From positions 1-64,000 of the forward strand of contig WOUR01000028.1 of the NCBI GenBank assembly GCA_009772935.1: 64,000 bases of DNA. Reading direction: 5' to 3'. The notes beneath the pieces were generated by a model. That model saw only the letters and a program-made list of their open reading frames with translations. It had not been told where the DNA came from and did no database searches. The position numbers were made by a program, and so were the translations under genes. Positions 27,305-36,160 of this stretch are shown one piece after another. Every line of letters begins with the position of its first letter. The first letter of the stretch is position 1. Origin of the DNA: Rhodospirillaceae bacterium. Its GTDB lineage: Bacteria; Pseudomonadota; Alphaproteobacteria; Reyranellales; Reyranellaceae.

Positions 27305-28357
27305 CTAGGGCGCGGCGGCGTCGGGCAGGATGCGATTGCGCAAGGGCTGCCAATGGCTTTGGGGGATCATCTGCAGCGCGTTCAGGAACTGTCGGGCGCA
27401 GCGTTCCCAGGTGAAGGTTTCTGCATGGCGGCGGCAATCCGCGGGGTCGCGCGAGACGGCGGCGAGGCAGGCCGTGCGCAGGTCCCTGTCGAGGGCACCG
27501 ACCCTGGGATCGGTCACGACGTCGAGGGGGCCGGGCACCGGATAGCCCGCGACCGGCACGCCCGAAGCCAGCGCCTCGACCATGACCAGGCCGAACGTGT
27601 CGGTGACGCTCGGGAAGACGAAGCAGTCCGCCTGGGCGTAGCGATAGGACAGTTCGTCGGTGTCGACCGCGCCGAAGAAGCGCGCGTTGGTGTAGCGGCG
27701 TTGCAGCGACTTGAGCTGCGGGCCGCCGCCCACCACCCATTTGGTGCCGGGGAGGTCGAGGTCGAGGAAGGCCTTGATGTTCTTCTCGATGGCGACGCGC
27801 CCGGTATAGAGCCAGATCGGTCGGGGTTCCTTCAACTGCTCGCGCGGCTGGGGCTTGAACGCAGCGATGTCGACACCGCGCGACCAGGGCACGAGGTTCC
27901 TGAATCCGCGCTCGCTGAGTTCGTCGCGGATCGCCGGAGACACGACCAGCACCGCGGCCGATGGGGCGTGGAAGCGGCGCACCAGGGCGTAGCTCCACGA
28001 GAGCGGTACCAGGATGCGGGCCCGGACATATTCGGGGAAGCGCGTGTGATAGGCGGTGGTGAAGGGAATGCCGTTGCGGCGGCAGAAGCCCCGCGCCGCC
28101 CAGCCGAGCGGACCCTCGGTGACGAGATGGATGGCATCGGGTGCGAACAGCTTCAGCATGTGGCTGAGCCGCGACGAGGGAAACAGCGACAGCCTGATCT
28201 CGGGATAGGTCGGGCAGGGGATGGTGCGGAAGCGGTCGGGGCCGAACACCTCGACCTCGTGACCCTCGGCGCGAAGGAGTCGCGCGACCGTCTCGAGCGT
28301 GCGGACGACGCCATTGATCTGGGGCCGCCAGGCATCGGTGACGATGGCAATGCGCAA
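27305..28357 (-). CDS. GT4-family glycosyltransferase
   Basis: A 350-residue GT-B glycosyltransferase. The N-domain opens RIAIVTDAWRPQINGVVRTLE and has HLVTEGPLGWAARGFCRR. The C-domain has WLYTGRVAIEKNIKAFLDL, VGGGPQLKSL and the donor-binding E-x7-E region DTFGLVMVEALASGVPV. It resembles GDP-mannose-dependent and sulfoquinovosyl-type lipid glycosyltransferases. It starts 3 bp after the LpxH-like phosphoesterase stop, so the two are an operon. With the divergent lipid kinase, a membrane glycolipid role is a reasonable inference. Confidence 0.92.
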   Translation of the reverse strand: MRIAIVTDAWRPQINGVVRTLETVARLLRAEGHEVEVFGPDRFRTIPCPTYPEIRLSLFPSSRLSHMLKLFAPDAIHLVTEGPLGWAARGFCRRNGIPFTTAYHTRFPEYVRARILVPLSWSYALVRRFHAPSAAVLVVSPAIRDELSERGFRNLVPWSRGVDIAAFKPQPREQLKEPRPIWLYTGRVAIEKNIKAFLDLDLPGTKWVVGGGPQLKSLQRRYTNARFFGAVDTDELSYRYAQADCFVFPSVTDTFGLVMVEALASGVPVAGYPVPGPLDVVTDPRVGALDRDLRTACLAAVSRDPADCRRHAETFTWERCARQFLNALQMIPQSHWQPLRNRILPDAAAP

Positions 28358-28360
28358 TAG

Positions 28361-29173
28361 CTACTCCGCGGCCAGCTGGACGTGAGACAAGGGAAGCCGT
28401 GACGAGCGACGAGCCATCTCGTCCGCCCAGTGGACGATGCGCAGGCGGCCGTCGAAATCCTCGACGAGCGCCGTGCAGCTCTCGACCCAGTCGCCGTCGT
28501 TGCAGTAGAGCACGCCGTCGATCATGCGCATCTCGGCGTGATGGATGTGGCCGCACACGACGCCATCGACACCGCGGCGGCGGGCCTCGCTGGCCACCGC
28601 CCTCTCGTAGTCGTTGATGAACTGCACGGCGTTCTTGACCCGGTGCTTCAGGAAGGCCGAGAGCGACCAGTAGGGCAGGCCGAGCTTGCGGCGGCCCCAG
28701 TTGAAGATGGTGTTGAGGCGCAGCGCCGCGGCATAGGCCCAGTCGCCGAGGATGGCGAGCCAGCGGGCGTAGCGCACGATGCCGTCGAACTGGTCGCCGT
28801 GGATCACCAGCAGCTTCTTGCCGTCAGGTGTCTCGTGGATGACCTCGTCCTCGACGCGCACGTCGCCGAAGGTGAGTTGGCAGTACTGCCGCGCCGCCTC
28901 GTCATGGTTGCCCGGGATGTAGACGACGTTGGTGCCCTTGCGGGCCTTGCGCATGATCTTCTGCACGACGTCATTGTGGGCCTGCGGCCAGTACCACCAG
29001 CGCTTGAGCCGCCAGCCATCGACGATGTCGCCCACCAGATAGAGATGCTCGCTCTCGTTCCGCCTCAGGAAGTCGAGCAGCAACTCGGCCTGGCAGCCGC
29101 GCGTGCCGAGATGGATGTCGGACAGGAAGATCGCCCTGTGGCGAGCCGGCTTGTTGCGGTCGTGGAGTGTCAT
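28361..29173 (-). CDS. metallophosphoesterase, UDP-2,3-diacylglucosamine diphosphatase (LpxH)-like
   Basis: A 270-residue calcineurin-like phosphoesterase with all metal motifs in order: FLSDIHLGTRG, VGDIVDGWRL, IPGNHDEAARQY, VIHGDQFD and VCGHIHHAEMR. It resembles the LpxH-related group often paired with GT4 enzymes in alphaproteobacteria, rather than housekeeping LpxH itself. It may remove a nucleotide or phosphate from a lipid precursor. The start was set at ATG 29173 just before NKPARHRAIFLSD. No strong Shine-Dalgarno is visible, and longer frames run into the divergent promoter. Confidence 0.88.
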   Translation of the reverse strand: MTLHDRNKPARHRAIFLSDIHLGTRGCQAELLLDFLRRNESEHLYLVGDIVDGWRLKRWWYWPQAHNDVVQKIMRKARKGTNVVYIPGNHDEAARQYCQLTFGDVRVEDEVIHETPDGKKLLVIHGDQFDGIVRYARWLAILGDWAYAAALRLNTIFNWGRRKLGLPYWSLSAFLKHRVKNAVQFINDYERAVASEARRRGVDGVVCGHIHHAEMRMIDGVLYCNDGDWVESCTALVEDFDGRLRIVHWADEMARRSSRLPLSHVQLAAE

Positions 29174-29297
29174 GGGGAAGGCACGGTCATGTGGATAATG
29201 GTCGACCGACACAAAATATGTTGTGCGCGATTGCAGGGTACGCATGGGATTGTGTATGGGAGCCGTTGCGTGGAGGTGTATCGGTTGTGACTGTTCG

Positions 29298-30233
29298 ATG
29301 ACATTCGCCTCGACCGCCGAACCGGCGAAATCGGTTCTCCTCATTTTCAATCCGACGGCCGGCCGCCGCCGCCGCGGCCTGGTCGATGCGGTCGTGCGCC
29401 GCGTCCGGGCCCAGGGCTGGAGGGTCGATCTCGTGGAGACGGCAGCCGCGGGCGATGCCCGCCACTATGCCGAACAGTGCGATGCCGAACGCTACGGCGT
29501 GATTGCGGTCGCCGGCGGCGACGGCACGATCAACGAGGTCGTGAACGGCCTCGCTGCCCGCGCCGCCACGGCGCCGCCGCTCGCTCTCGTGCCGCTGGGG
29601 ACCGCCAACGTGCTAGCGCAGGAGCTTGGACTGGGCTCGACGGCCACGGCGCTCGCCGACGCGATCACCGCCGGACGGGAAGTGCTGATGCATCCGGGCC
29701 AGGCCAGCGGAAGAGGATGCCCGCGCTGCTTCTCGCTGATGGCCGGTGCCGGCTTCGACGCCAAGGTGGTGGCGGGTGTGAGTTCAGGCCTAAAGCGCCG
29801 CTGGGGCAAGATCGCCTATGTCTGGCGTTCGCTGGTCGAGGCGAGGCGCTACCGGCCGGTGCGCTATGCCGTGGAGATCGACGGCGTGCACTACGAGGCC
29901 GCCTCGGTGATCGTGACGCACGCCCGACACTATGCCGGCCCCTATGTCGTGGCGCCGGAAGCGTCGCTCGACGCGCCGCTGCTGCATGTCTGCCTGTTCG
30001 AGCGCTGGGGCTGGATGCACGCCCTGCGCTTCGGCGCGGCCCTCGTGCTGGGCGCGCTACCGCGGACGCCCGGCTATCGTGTCGTTGCGGGCCGCGAGGT
30101 CCAGATCTCCGTCCTGAACGACGCTGGCGAGCGGCGCCGCCAGCCCGTCCAGATCGACGGCGACGATGCGCTGACCCTGCCGGTATCGATCGGCCTCGCG
30201 AACGCGACCGTACGACTGTTGAAGCCGGCTTGA
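29298..30233 (+). CDS. diacylglycerol kinase family lipid kinase
   Basis: A 311-residue DAGK_cat/NAD-kinase-fold lipid kinase. FNPTAGRRRRGL is near residue 20, AVAGGDGTINEVVNGLA carries the nucleotide-binding GGDGT, and ALVPLGTANVLAQEL follows. The C-terminal half resembles YegS/BmrU-type proteins and ends with VQIDGDDAL. It should phosphorylate diacylglycerol or a related lipid at the membrane. It is divergent from the LpxH-like gene over 124 bp that presumably holds both promoters. Confidence 0.9.
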   Translation: MTFASTAEPAKSVLLIFNPTAGRRRRGLVDAVVRRVRAQGWRVDLVETAAAGDARHYAEQCDAERYGVIAVAGGDGTINEVVNGLAARAATAPPLALVPLGTANVLAQELGLGSTATALADAITAGREVLMHPGQASGRGCPRCFSLMAGAGFDAKVVAGVSSGLKRRWGKIAYVWRSLVEARRYRPVRYAVEIDGVHYEAASVIVTHARHYAGPYVVAPEASLDAPLLHVCLFERWGWMHALRFGAALVLGALPRTPGYRVVAGREVQISVLNDAGERRRQPVQIDGDDALTLPVSIGLANATVRLLKPA

Positions 30234-30355
30234 TCCGACGTTGACGTTCTCGTCCTGTGCGGGGGGGCGCCGGACGGTCTATTCTCGATCCGCAGGGAGT
30301 CGAATCGGGCGCTCCACCCTGGAAGCGTCCCGCCGACAGATCGAGAGGCTTCAGT

Positions 30356-31042
30356 TTGGCTACAGCAGTGAAAAATCGGATCAAGACTTCGGCAAAGGCC
30401 GAGCAGCGCGCCGCGACGATGGACCAGATACTCGACACCGCCGAGTACCTGTTTTCGAGGCACGGCTTCTACGGCGTCACGCTCAAGGACGTCGCCAGGA
30501 GCGTGGGTGTGCATCACACGCTGATCAACTACTACTTCGAGGACAAGAAGAAGCTCTTCGAGGACGTGTTCGCGCGACGGGCAGTCGTGACGAGCCACCG
30601 GCGCATGAAGGCACTCGACGACTATGCACGAGAGGTCGGCGATTCTCCGACGGTCGAAGGCGCGCTGCGGGCCTTCCTCGACACTGACCTCGACCTTTAC
30701 ACAGAGGGCGGCGAGGGCTGGCGCAACTACGGCGCGCTGGGTGCCCAGGTTGCGAGCACGCCCGAATGGGGCGCGCGGATGATGGACGAGCACTTCGACC
30801 CGGTCGTGCTGCGCCTGATCGGCCTGCTCAAGAAAGCCCTGCCGGAGTGTGCGGAGGAGGACATCTTCTGGGGGTACCACTTCGTGACCGGCGCCCTGAT
30901 GCTGACGCTCGCCAAGACCGGGCGAATCGACAAGCTCTCCGGAGGGCTCTGTCGGTCGGACGATTACGCGGCAGTCAAGGAGCGCATGGCGACCTTCATG
31001 GCCGCGGGTTTCATGTCGGTGTGTTCACGCCGGAAAGGCTAG
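30356..31042 (+). CDS. TetR/AcrR family transcriptional regulator
   Basis: A 228-residue regulator starting at TTG 30356 behind GAGAGG; GTG 30368 is an alternative. The N-terminal HTH is ILDTAEYLFSRHGFYGVTLKDVARSVGVHHTLINYYF. The ligand domain is about 170 residues of helices with a C-terminal GYHFVTGALMLTLA. It lies directly upstream of a five-gene Liv-type importer whose promoter region has a 16-bp palindrome, so it probably controls that operon. The ligand is unknown. Confidence 0.9.
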   Translation: MATAVKNRIKTSAKAEQRAATMDQILDTAEYLFSRHGFYGVTLKDVARSVGVHHTLINYYFEDKKKLFEDVFARRAVVTSHRRMKALDDYAREVGDSPTVEGALRAFLDTDLDLYTEGGEGWRNYGALGAQVASTPEWGARMMDEHFDPVVLRLIGLLKKALPECAEEDIFWGYHFVTGALMLTLAKTGRIDKLSGGLCRSDDYAAVKERMATFMAAGFMSVCSRRKG

Positions 31043-31086
31043 CGGACGGAGGTCGGAGCAGGTCGTGCTTGCGTTGCGCGCGTTAA

Positions 31087-31102
31087 TTCACTAGTGAGTG
31101 AA
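31087..31102. promoter_or_regulatory. palindromic operator candidate before the Liv operon
   Basis: TTCACTAGTGAGTGAA has 6-bp arms TTCACT/AGTGAA around AGTG, and also holds the perfect palindrome TCACTAGTGA at 31088-31097. It sits in an A/T-rich patch 46 bp before the substrate-binding gene start. TetR-family sites often look like this, and the tetR gene is adjacent. Which protein binds is inferred from position. Confidence 0.6.
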
Positions 31103-31147
31103 GGAATAAATAGAACAAGAAACAACCACTAGGGAAGGAACGAGACC

Positions 31148-32389
31148 ATGCGAATGCGCAACGGGATTTCCATTCTTCTTGGCCTGGTGCTGGCAATTGC
31201 CGGCAGCGGCGCGGCCTTGGCCCAGCAGACCATCAAGGTCGCCTACACCGATCCGCTCTCGGGGCCCTTCGCCCAGGTCGGTGACGCCAATCTGAAGCAG
31301 ATGCAGTACATCATCGACTTCATCAACGCCAAGGGCGGCGCGCTCGGCAAGAAGTTCGAGCTCGTGCCGTTCGACAACAAGTCGCAACCGTCGGATGCGC
31401 TGATCGCCCTCAAGAGCGCGACCGACCAGAACATGCCGTTCATCATGCAGTGCAGCGGCTCCAACATCGCCGCCGCCCTGATCGACGGCGTCAACAAGCA
31501 CAACGATCGCAATCCCGACAACAGGATCATCTACCTGAACTGCGGGGCTGTCGCGCCCGAGCTGACCAACGAGCAGTGCAGCTTCTGGCATTTCCGCTTC
31601 GACCTGCATGCCGCGATGAAGGCCGAGGTGATGGTGCGTGCCCTGCCCAAGGACACGACCAAGGTCTATCTCATCAACCAGGACTACCTGTTCGGCCAGT
31701 CGGTGCAGCGCGAGCTCAGGACCTATCTCGGCAAGCTTCGGCCGGACGTGCAGATCGTCGGCGACGAGCTGATCCCGCTCGGCAAGATCAAGGACTTCTC
31801 GCCCTACATAACGAAGATCAAGGCCTCGGGCGCGCAGGCGTTGATGACGGGCAATTGGGGTCCCGACATGAACCTGCTGATCAAGGCCGGCATCGATGCC
31901 GGTGCCGACCTGCGCTACTACACCTTCTACGCCCACCTGGCCGGCGGCCCGACCGCGATCGGCGCAGGTGGTGAGGGCCGCGTCCTGTCGGTCATGTCCT
32001 TCGGTGAAAACGTGGCGCCGGAAGTGGGCAACAAGGAGGCCGAGGCCTTCACCAAGGGCTTCCGCGACAAGCACAAGTTCGACTTCTCGGCCGCCGGCTT
32101 CCGCACGATCTTCGAGTATCTCCAGGCGGCTACAAACAAGGCCGGCGCCGTCGACGCTACCAAGATCGCCTATGCGCTGGAAGGCATGACGATCCGGGAT
32201 TTCCTCGGCTTCGAGACGACGATGCGCAAGGACGACCACCAGCTCATCAGCGAGTACTTCGTCGGCATCTTCAAGAAGGGCGTGAAGTACGACGCCGAGA
32301 ACACCGGGCTTGGCTGGGCGACCGCGGCGACAGTGCTCGCCAAGGACGTCGACCAGCCGAATACCTGCAAGATGAAGCGCCCGCGCTGA
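31148..32389 (+). CDS. branched-chain amino acid-type ABC transporter substrate-binding protein
   Basis: A 413-residue periplasmic receptor (Peripla_BP_6). It has a Sec signal peptide ILLGLVLAIAGSGAALA with cleavage near residue 26 before QQTIKVAY. The mature part opens DPLSGPFAQVGD, and two lobes follow. The three Cys in MQCSGSN, LNCGAV and EQCSFW could form a disulphide. An AGGGAAGGAA ribosome site precedes ATG 31148. It heads the Liv operon. LivK-like receptors bind amino acids, amides, urea or aromatic acids, so the ligand is not determined. Confidence 0.93.
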   Translation: MRMRNGISILLGLVLAIAGSGAALAQQTIKVAYTDPLSGPFAQVGDANLKQMQYIIDFINAKGGALGKKFELVPFDNKSQPSDALIALKSATDQNMPFIMQCSGSNIAAALIDGVNKHNDRNPDNRIIYLNCGAVAPELTNEQCSFWHFRFDLHAAMKAEVMVRALPKDTTKVYLINQDYLFGQSVQRELRTYLGKLRPDVQIVGDELIPLGKIKDFSPYITKIKASGAQALMTGNWGPDMNLLIKAGIDAGADLRYYTFYAHLAGGPTAIGAGGEGRVLSVMSFGENVAPEVGNKEAEAFTKGFRDKHKFDFSAAGFRTIFEYLQAATNKAGAVDATKIAYALEGMTIRDFLGFETTMRKDDHQLISEYFVGIFKKGVKYDAENTGLGWATAATVLAKDVDQPNTCKMKRPR

Positions 32390-32462
32390 TCCTCACGCGG
32401 CTGATCATCGAACGCCCGCCTCCGATCCGGGGGCGGGTGCCCTCCCGCGGCGGTCCGGTGCC

Positions 32463-33410
32463 ATGGAAGTCTTCGTCGTCTCGCTCCTGAACGGCCTCGT
32501 CTACGGCATGCTGCTGTTCATGCTGGCGAGCGGCCTTACGCTCATCCTCAGCATGATGGGCGTGCTGAACTTCGCCCATGCCAGTGCCTACATGCTGGGG
32601 GCATATTTCGCCTACACGATCAGCCTCTACGTCGGCTTCTGGCCCGCCCTCATCGTGGCGCCCGTGCTGTGCGGGCTGGTCGGCGCCGCCATCGAGATGT
32701 GGGGTCTCCGGCGGGTGCACCGCCACGGCCACATCGCCGAGCTGCTCTTCACCTTCGGTATCGCGCTCGTCATCGAGAAGGCCGTGCAGATGACCTGGGG
32801 GCTTCTGCCGGTACCCTACCGGGTGCCGGAGCTGCTGGATTTCCCGTTGTTCCGCATCTACGGCACGCAGTTCCCGGCGTACCGTGCCTTCATGCTGCTG
32901 ATCTCGGCGCTGATGTTCGGGGCGATCTGGCTCGGACTCACGCGCACCCGCGTCGGGCTCGTCATCCAGGCGGCGCTCACGCATCCCGACATGGCGTCCG
33001 CGCTTGGCCACAACGTTCCACGCATCTTTACCCTCGTTTTCGCCGCCGGCACCGCGCTGGCCGGGCTCGCCGGCGTGATCGGCGGCAACTATCAGGTCAC
33101 CGAGCCCGCCATGGCCTTCACCATGGGGCCGATCGTCTTCGTCGTCGTGGTGTTCGGTGGTCTCGGCTCGCTGACCGGGTGCTTCATCGCGTCGATCCTC
33201 ATGGGCCTGATCCAGACCTTTGCCGTCGTCTTCGACGTGTCGCTGGCCGATCTGCTGGCGAAGTTTGGCGTTACCGTCACCGCCAGCACCCCCTTCGCGG
33301 AGATCCTCACCGTGACGCTGCCGCGAATCGGCGCGCTGCTGCCCTTCCTGATGATGGTGCTGATCCTGGTGTTCCGGCCGCGCGGTTTGATGGGGACGCG
33401 CGACACATGA
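32463..33410 (+). CDS. branched-chain amino acid ABC transporter permease (LivH type)
   Basis: A 315-residue inner-membrane permease with about eight hydrophobic segments. It has the LivH signatures LNGLVYGMLLFMLASGLTLI, MMGVLNFAHASAYMLGAYF near residue 30, and GNYQVTEPAMAFTMGPIVFVVVVFGGLGSL, the loop contacting the ATPase. The stop overlaps the next permease start as ATGA. Confidence 0.93.
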   Translation: MEVFVVSLLNGLVYGMLLFMLASGLTLILSMMGVLNFAHASAYMLGAYFAYTISLYVGFWPALIVAPVLCGLVGAAIEMWGLRRVHRHGHIAELLFTFGIALVIEKAVQMTWGLLPVPYRVPELLDFPLFRIYGTQFPAYRAFMLLISALMFGAIWLGLTRTRVGLVIQAALTHPDMASALGHNVPRIFTLVFAAGTALAGLAGVIGGNYQVTEPAMAFTMGPIVFVVVVFGGLGSLTGCFIASILMGLIQTFAVVFDVSLADLLAKFGVTVTASTPFAEILTVTLPRIGALLPFLMMVLILVFRPRGLMGTRDT

Positions 33411-34684
33411 GCCTGCTTCGCCGCAACTGGCTGTGGCTTCTGGCGCTGGGGGTCCTCCTGGCGTTTCCGTTCCTGTTTTACGACTGGGCGAAGGGCCGTC
33501 ATTCCGGATTCGCGCTGACGTTGATGAGCGAGATCGGCGTCATGGCGATCTTCGCGCTGTCCTTCAACATGCTGATGGGCCAGGCCGGGCTGCTCTCGTT
33601 CGGCCATGCCGTGCTGTTTGGGCTGGGCGCCTATTGCGCCGCCCATGTCGTCAACCTGGTCAAGGCGGGCACGATCTGGCTGCCGACCGAGCTCGTGCCG
33701 CTGGCCGGCGGGCTGGGCGGCCTGTTCTTCGGCTTCGTCCTGGGCTGGCTGGCCACCAAGCAACGAGGTACCGCTTTTGCCATGATCACCCTGGGCCTCG
33801 GCGAGCTGGTCTCCGCGGCCGCCCTGATGTTCATGGGCTTCTTCGGCGGCGAGGGCGGCATCACGATCGATCGTGTGATGGACACCAGCCTGCTCGGTGT
33901 CCGCTACACCTCACCCTGGCAGGTCTATTGCCTCGTCCTCGCCTGGGCCTTCATCGCCGCTGCCCTGATGCGACTGCAGACGCAGACGCCGCTCGGCCGG
34001 ATGGCAAACGCCGCCCGCGACAATTTCGAGCGCGCGCAGTTCGTCGGCTACGACCCGCGGCGGGTACGGTGGATGCAGTTCACGCTGGCGGGCTTCTTTG
34101 CCGGAATCGGCGGCGGCCTCTACGTGCTGATCTACGAGATCGTCACCTTCGATACCGTCTCGGCGGCCAAGTCGGCCAATGCGCTGCTGGCCGTCTATAT
34201 CGGTGGCGCCGGCGGATTCTTCGGGCCCATCCTCGGCACCATCGTCGTGGTGCTGCTGCAGAGCGGCGTCAGCCTGCTCAGCAACGCCTGGCTGCTCTAT
34301 GTCGGCGTGCTTTTCATCGTCATGGTGATGTATGCCCCGGTCGGGCTCGCCGGGCTGATAGGCCTGCACGCGCCGATCTGGCGCGCGGGCCGACTGCGCG
34401 ACCTGGTCCTGCCCTATCTGCGGGCGCTGCCGCCGGCCCTGATGATCCTGCTGGGCTTCGTGCTGCTGGTCGAACTCACTTCCTTCACCACCATTGGCGC
34501 CGCGCAGGGCAAGCACTTCGCGATCGCCGGCCGGACGATCGACACCACATCGCCGTTGCCCTGGGGGATCGCTGTCGCGGCGCTGGGCGCGGGCGCACTC
34601 TGGCTGCGCCGCGAGGCGCGCGCGTTCCGTCTCAGGTGGGATGCTCTGATGGAAGATGCCAAAAAGCAGGCGGGTGCATCGTGA
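33407..34684 (+). CDS. branched-chain amino acid ABC transporter permease (LivM type) with C-terminal extension
   Basis: A 425-residue permease. The LivM core is seen in ALSFNMLMGQAGLLSFGHAVLFGLGAYCAA, FAMITLGLGELVSAAALMFMGF and AGGFFGPILGTIVVVLL, to about residue 315. A further 110 residues hold two more hydrophobic segments (PALMILLGFVLLVELTSF and GIAVAALGAGALWL) and a charged tail, longer than classical LivM. It is coupled to both neighbours (ATGA upstream, GTGA downstream). Confidence 0.92.
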   Translation: MSLLRRNWLWLLALGVLLAFPFLFYDWAKGRHSGFALTLMSEIGVMAIFALSFNMLMGQAGLLSFGHAVLFGLGAYCAAHVVNLVKAGTIWLPTELVPLAGGLGGLFFGFVLGWLATKQRGTAFAMITLGLGELVSAAALMFMGFFGGEGGITIDRVMDTSLLGVRYTSPWQVYCLVLAWAFIAAALMRLQTQTPLGRMANAARDNFERAQFVGYDPRRVRWMQFTLAGFFAGIGGGLYVLIYEIVTFDTVSAAKSANALLAVYIGGAGGFFGPILGTIVVVLLQSGVSLLSNAWLLYVGVLFIVMVMYAPVGLAGLIGLHAPIWRAGRLRDLVLPYLRALPPALMILLGFVLLVELTSFTTIGAAQGKHFAIAGRTIDTTSPLPWGIAVAALGAGALWLRREARAFRLRWDALMEDAKKQAGAS

Positions 34685-35433
34685 GTGCGCCGGCCATCGA
34701 GTTGCGGGACGTGCGCAAGAGTTTCGGCGCCACCGAGATCATCAGGGGTGTCAATCTCGGGATCGCCCGTGGGGAACGCCATGCCGTGATCGGCCCCAAC
34801 GGGGCCGGCAAGACGACGCTCTTCAACCTGATCTCGGGGCGGTTTCCGATCAGTTCCGGCACCATCACCGTGAACGGGAAGTCCACCGCCGGCCTGCCGC
34901 CCCAGGAAATCAACCGGCTCGGCCTGTCGCGGAGCTTCCAGATCACCTCGATCTTCCCGCGCTTGACGGTGTTCGAGAACATCCGCTGCGGCCTGCTGTG
35001 GTCGCGCGGCTATCGCTACTCCTTCTGGCACCTGCTGGGCGGCCAGAAGACGCTGAACGCCGAGGCCGACCGGCTCCTCGAGCGGCTGAAGCTGCGCGAC
35101 CGTCGCGACCTGCCGGCCGGATTGCTGTCCTACGCCGAGCAGCGGGCGCTGGAGATCGGGATCACCATCGCGGGTGGCGCCGACATCATCCTGCTCGACG
35201 AGCCGACCGCCGGCATGAGCCACAGCGAGACCGAAGCCGCCGTCGAGTTGATCCGCGGCGTGTCGGAGGGCAAGACCCTGGTCATGGTCGAGCACGACAT
35301 GAGCGTGGTGTTCGGCCTCGCCGACCGCATCACCGTGCTGGTCTACGGCGAGGTCATCGCTTCGGACACGCCTGCCGCCATCCGCGGCAACGCCGCCGTG
35401 CAAGAGGCCTATCTCGGGACGATCGCGGCATGA
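34681..35433 (+). CDS. ABC transporter ATP-binding protein (LivG type)
   Basis: A 250-residue ATPase with Walker A GPNGAGKTT near residue 40, the Q-loop in SRSFQITSIFP and Walker B IILLDEPTAGMS. The signature position reads LLSYAEQRALEIG in place of the common LSGGxQ or LSHGEQ, as many LivG-like proteins do. The switch His is in VEHDMSVVF. Start GTG 34681 overlaps the upstream stop. It energises the two permeases from the cytoplasm. Confidence 0.93.
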   Translation: MSAPAIELRDVRKSFGATEIIRGVNLGIARGERHAVIGPNGAGKTTLFNLISGRFPISSGTITVNGKSTAGLPPQEINRLGLSRSFQITSIFPRLTVFENIRCGLLWSRGYRYSFWHLLGGQKTLNAEADRLLERLKLRDRRDLPAGLLSYAEQRALEIGITIAGGADIILLDEPTAGMSHSETEAAVELIRGVSEGKTLVMVEHDMSVVFGLADRITVLVYGEVIASDTPAAIRGNAAVQEAYLGTIAA

Positions 35434-35443
35434 GGGCGCCGGC

Positions 35444-36142
35444 ATGATGCTCGAGGTCCGCGACCTGCATGCCCTGTATGGCAAGAGCCACATCCTGCAG
35501 GGAGTCGACCTCGAGGTCGGCGAAGGCGAGATCGTGAGCCTGCTGGGCCGCAATGGCGTCGGCCGTTCGACCACCTGCAAGGCGATCATGGGGCTGGTGC
35601 CGCCGGTCGGGCAGATCAGCTTCAAGGGCCGGCTGATCGCCGGGCTGCGGCCCGACCAGATCGCCCATGCCGGAATAGGCTACGTCCCAGAGGACCGGCA
35701 GGTCTTCCCCAGCCTGACCGTGAAACAGAACCTCGAACTGGGACTGAAGCGCGCCGGCGTGTTCGGGCGCTGGAAATTCGACGACGTGTTCGCGCTGTTC
35801 CCCAATCTCGGCAACCGGCAGGACAATCCGGCCGGCGTGCTGTCGGGCGGCGAGCAGCAGATGCTCACCATGTGCCGCACGCTGATGGGCGATCCCGACC
35901 TGGTGATCATCGACGAGCCGACCGAGGGGCTGGCGCCAAAGCTGGTCGAGCAGGTCGGCCGGCTGCTCGACGAGATCGCTCGGCGCGGCACGGCGATTCT
36001 CCTGGTCGAGCAGAAGCTCACCATCGCGCTCCGGATCTCCCATCGGCTCTACGTGATGGGCCACGGACGCATCGTCTTTGCCGGCTCGCCGGCCGAACTC
36101 ACGGCGAACACGGCGATCCGCAAGGAGTGGCTGGAGGTCTGA
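35444..36142 (+). CDS. ABC transporter ATP-binding protein (LivF type) with Arg in Walker A
   Basis: A 232-residue ATPase, last gene of the Liv operon. It has LFPNL, signature LSGGEQQMLTMCRTLM, Walker B LVIIDEPTEGLAP, and the C-terminal MGHGRIVFAGSP. Walker A reads GRNGVGRSTT: the usual Lys before Ser/Thr is Arg (CGT at the Lys codon). The rest is intact, so it is presumably still functional or asymmetric with LivG. Ten bases separate it from livG. The 3' end converges on the transglycosylase gene. Confidence 0.93.
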   Translation: MMLEVRDLHALYGKSHILQGVDLEVGEGEIVSLLGRNGVGRSTTCKAIMGLVPPVGQISFKGRLIAGLRPDQIAHAGIGYVPEDRQVFPSLTVKQNLELGLKRAGVFGRWKFDDVFALFPNLGNRQDNPAGVLSGGEQQMLTMCRTLMGDPDLVIIDEPTEGLAPKLVEQVGRLLDEIARRGTAILLVEQKLTIALRISHRLYVMGHGRIVFAGSPAELTANTAIRKEWLEV

Positions 36143-36160
36143 GCGACCTCCCGATAGCTC

